This document shows, in pieces, positions 62,497-64,000 of a stretch of 64,000 bases of DNA. Source of the DNA: Acidobacteriota bacterium (GTDB lineage Bacteria > Acidobacteriota > Terriglobia > Terriglobales > Acidobacteriaceae). How positions within the stretch are numbered: the first letter of the stretch is position 1; every line of letters starts with the position of its first letter. A program made the translations under genes and the position numbers. The stretch lies in the NCBI GenBank assembly GCA_021846275.1, contig JAJZBZ010000001.1:806001-870000 (forward strand). Reading direction: 5' to 3'. Below the pieces are notes generated by a model. It made no database searches and was not told the origin of the DNA. It worked only from the letters and a program-made list of their open reading frames with translations.

Positions 62497-63711
62497 TTAC
62501 TGTATGCGCTCGAAACGGAAACCCGCCTCGGCGAGGGCGTGGCTAATCGCGGTGATGTGCGAAGCTCCTCGCGTTTCGAGGGTAACATCGATGACCGTTT
62601 CGGCGAGACTGACGCCGTAATACGCACGGTTGTGGATGGTTTCAACGATATTGGCGCGCTCGCGGGCCAGAATCTCGGTCAGTTGCAGCAGAGCGCCGGG
62701 GCGATCCAGCAGGTAGACGCGGATGCGCAGCAAGCGTCCGTCTTTTACCAGGCCGCGCTCGATGATCTTGGCCAGCAGCGTGACGTCAATGTTTCCTCCG
62801 CAGACGAGGACGGCCGTGCGCTGGCCGCGCAGCGAGGTTTTGGCCTGAAGCAGGCTGGCAAGCGCAGCCGCGCCGGCACCTTCGGCGAGAGTTTTTTCGT
62901 GCTCCAGCAGCATGAGAATCGCAGAGGCAATCTCCTCGTCGTCGACGGTCACGATTTCGTCCACGAAGCGGGTGACGAGCGGCAGGGTGTGCTCGCCGAC
63001 GCGGCGCACGGCGATGCCGTCGGCGATGGTGGCCTGCGCGGCGATGGTGATCGGTTTCCCAGCCTCGCGCGCGCGCAGCATCGACGGCAGTTTTTCCGGC
63101 TCGACGCCGACGACGCGAATGCGGGGATTGCGCTCCTTGAGCGCGCAGGCGATGCCTCCGATGAGGCCGCCACCGCCGATGGGCACGACGACGGCTTCGA
63201 GATCGGGCACCTGCTCGAACAGCTCCAGACCGATGGTTCCCTGCCCTGCGATGACCAGCGGATCGTCGAAGGGATGGATGAAGGCGAGGCCAAATTCGGC
63301 GCAGCGACGGATTGCTTCGTCGCAGGCCTCGTCGTAGTTTGCTCCGTGCAGAATGACCTCCGCGCCGAAGGCTCGCGTGGCGACAACCTTGACCAGCGGC
63401 GTGGCCTGCGGCATGACAATCTGGGCACGAATGCCGAGCCTGGCCGCATGAAAGGCAACGCCCTGCGCGTGGTTTCCGGCGGACGCCGCGATGACACCGC
63501 GACGGCGCTCGTCTTCGGTCAGGGTGAGCAGCTTGTTCAGAGCGCCGCGCTCCTTGAAGGCTCCGGTGCGCTGGAGGTTTTCCAGCTTGAGAAAGATTTC
63601 AAGACCCGTGCGCTCGGAGAGATGATGGGAAAGCTGGCAGGGCGAGAGATGAATTGCGTTGCCCAGCCGGATGCGCGCGGCTTCGATGGTCTCAAGATTG
63701 ACGGTTGGCAC
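62497..63711 (-). CDS. ilvA: threonine dehydratase with C-terminal ACT domain
   Basis: A 404-residue PLP enzyme. GTG 63711 is chosen because GAGGAG lies 7 nt upstream; ATG 63726 in the same frame has no ribosome site. PLP Lys in Q-R-T-G-A-F-K-E-R-G-A (residue 53), S-A-G-N-H-A-Q-G, G-G-G-G-L-I-G-G phosphate loop, and a C-terminal ACT domain (L-D-R-P-G-A-L-L-Q-L-T). It deaminates threonine to 2-oxobutyrate, the first step to isoleucine. The short single-ACT form is often called TdcB-like, but the upstream attenuator with Ile codons argues for a biosynthetic role here. Confidence 0.9.
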   Translation of the reverse strand: MPTVNLETIEAARIRLGNAIHLSPCQLSHHLSERTGLEIFLKLENLQRTGAFKERGALNKLLTLTEDERRRGVIAASAGNHAQGVAFHAARLGIRAQIVMPQATPLVKVVATRAFGAEVILHGANYDEACDEAIRRCAEFGLAFIHPFDDPLVIAGQGTIGLELFEQVPDLEAVVVPIGGGGLIGGIACALKERNPRIRVVGVEPEKLPSMLRAREAGKPITIAAQATIADGIAVRRVGEHTLPLVTRFVDEIVTVDDEEIASAILMLLEHEKTLAEGAGAAALASLLQAKTSLRGQRTAVLVCGGNIDVTLLAKIIERGLVKDGRLLRIRVYLLDRPGALLQLTEILARERANIVETIHNRAYYGVSLAETVIDVTLETRGASHITAISHALAEAGFRFERIQ

Positions 63712-63753
63712 TTCGAGGCTCCTCATAAGGTTTTATAACTGTTTCCTGCAATG

Positions 63754-63783
63754 AAAAAGCCATCTCCGCTTTGCGGCGATGGC
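63754..63783 (-). terminator. attenuator terminator upstream of threonine dehydratase
   Basis: On the minus strand, GCCATC-G-CCGC, loop AAA, GCGG-A-GATGGC (one internal mismatch), followed by TTTTT. It lies between the leader peptide stop (63814) and the dehydratase start. A competing pairing GGCTGTG (63829-63835) with CACAGGCC (63781-63788) would unzip its 5' arm. Confidence 0.8.
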
Positions 63784-63813
63784 CTGTGTGGAATCCAGAA
63801 TTCTTTGGATGGA

Positions 63814-63897
63814 TCAGGCTTTTCTCCGCACAGCCGAAATGGCACCGCTAATTCGCATGGCGGCGGTAATTCGACGGCGGATGAAGAACAGAAGCAT
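63814..63897 (-). CDS. 27-residue leader peptide of the threonine dehydratase attenuator
   Basis: ATG 63897 to TGA 63814-63816 encodes 27 residues beginning M-L-L-F-F-I-R-R-R-I-T-A-A-M. It holds four Ile codons (positions 6, 10, 16, 20), two Leu, one Val and one Thr, with many Arg. It lies in the expected place: after a promoter, before an antiterminator/terminator pair, ahead of an isoleucine-pathway gene. No Shine-Dalgarno sequence precedes it; the start codon lies 9 nt after the -10 box, so its mRNA may be leaderless. Product acts by being translated, not as a protein. Too short to judge by homology. Confidence 0.65.
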   Translation of the reverse strand: MLLFFIRRRITAAMRISGAISAVRRKA

Positions 63898-63906
63898 GTT
63901 GAGCGA

Positions 63907-63936
63907 AGTAGAGCAGAGAAGTGAGCGATCCGTCAA
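63907..63936 (-). promoter_or_regulatory. promoter of the leader peptide and threonine dehydratase
   Basis: On the minus strand, TTGACG (-35, 63931-63936), 18-bp spacer, TCTACT (-10, 63907-63912). The predicted start falls within 3 nt of the leader peptide's ATG. Confidence 0.55.
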
Positions 63937-63979
63937 GCAAGCGCGGGGATGCGGACGAGCACGACGCGCGCGGCGAACT

Positions 63980-63994
63980 TACAATGAAGCCATG
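63980..63994 (+). promoter_or_regulatory. possible -10 box and start codon of a plus-strand gene running off the window
   Basis: TACAAT (63980-63985), 6 nt, then ATG CTG AGC at the edge. The spacing matches the leaderless pattern seen elsewhere here. Only three codons are visible, so the gene is not established. Confidence 0.25.
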
Positions 63995-64000
63995 CTGAGC

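Overview
The window is about 64 kb of GC-rich bacterial chromosome with no stretch of obvious foreign composition. Gene content points to Acidobacteriota (class Terriglobia, family Acidobacteriaceae or a close relative). The clues are three Oar-like TonB-dependent receptors with a carboxypeptidase-regulatory N-domain, an RNase E/G whose S1 domain is split by a huge insert, secreted proteins carrying an 'LPDAP' motif next to the signal peptide, and a plant cell-wall glycosidase locus. This placement is inference from gene content, not from a marker search.

Layout. 0-7.3 kb: a broken enoyl-CoA hydratase at the left edge, an Oar-like receptor, a small membrane protein, holB, an Hfq-like protein, the tRNA-modification enzyme TsaC/Sua5 and a CYTH-domain protein. 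7.3-23.4 kb (accessory, carbohydrate and secreted proteins): GH31 glucosidase, GH28 polygalacturonase-like enzyme and an Oar-like receptor, an isoaspartyl peptidase and an amidohydrolase, two tandem secreted paralogues of unknown function, family 5 uracil-DNA glycosylase, and a secreted aldose-1-epimerase-like protein. 23.5-29.3 kb: the protein-quality-control cluster tig-clpP-clpX, followed by a secreted M24 peptidase translationally coupled to two small unknown genes. 29.3-41.7 kb, all on the minus strand: an outer-membrane beta-barrel, RNase E/G with a long structured leader, and the complete cell-elongation operon mreB-mreC-mreD-mrdA-rodA, then rlmN. 41.7-50 kb: M16 peptidase, rimP-nusA-infB, alanine dehydrogenase. 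50-55 kb: an NtrY/NtrX-like two-component system and a secreted unknown. 55-64 kb: a small Cys/His secreted protein and a third receptor, a PEP-mutase-family enzyme, and a minus-strand run of threonine dehydratase, MscS channel, tRNA-Leu(GAG) and secG.

The strongest unusual signals are non-coding. (1) Four dispersed 102-111 bp imperfect palindromes lie in intergenic regions, each with terminal inverted repeats and a central hairpin on exactly the same dyad centre; two of them (30.4 and 58.8 kb) are clearly copies of one family, the other two (7.4 and 50.1 kb) share a GCGTGTTTC end. (2) A 27-codon isoleucine-containing leader peptide, a candidate antiterminator and a rho-independent terminator precede threonine dehydratase, which looks like classic transcription attenuation. 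(3) Several genes have a -10 box placed only 6-9 nt before the start codon and no Shine-Dalgarno sequence, which suggests leaderless transcripts. (4) Protein oddities include a His-rich N-terminus on trigger factor, an NtrX lacking the GAFTGA loop, an Hfq-like protein with a changed RNA-binding motif, and a pentapeptide-like repeat array in a secreted unknown.
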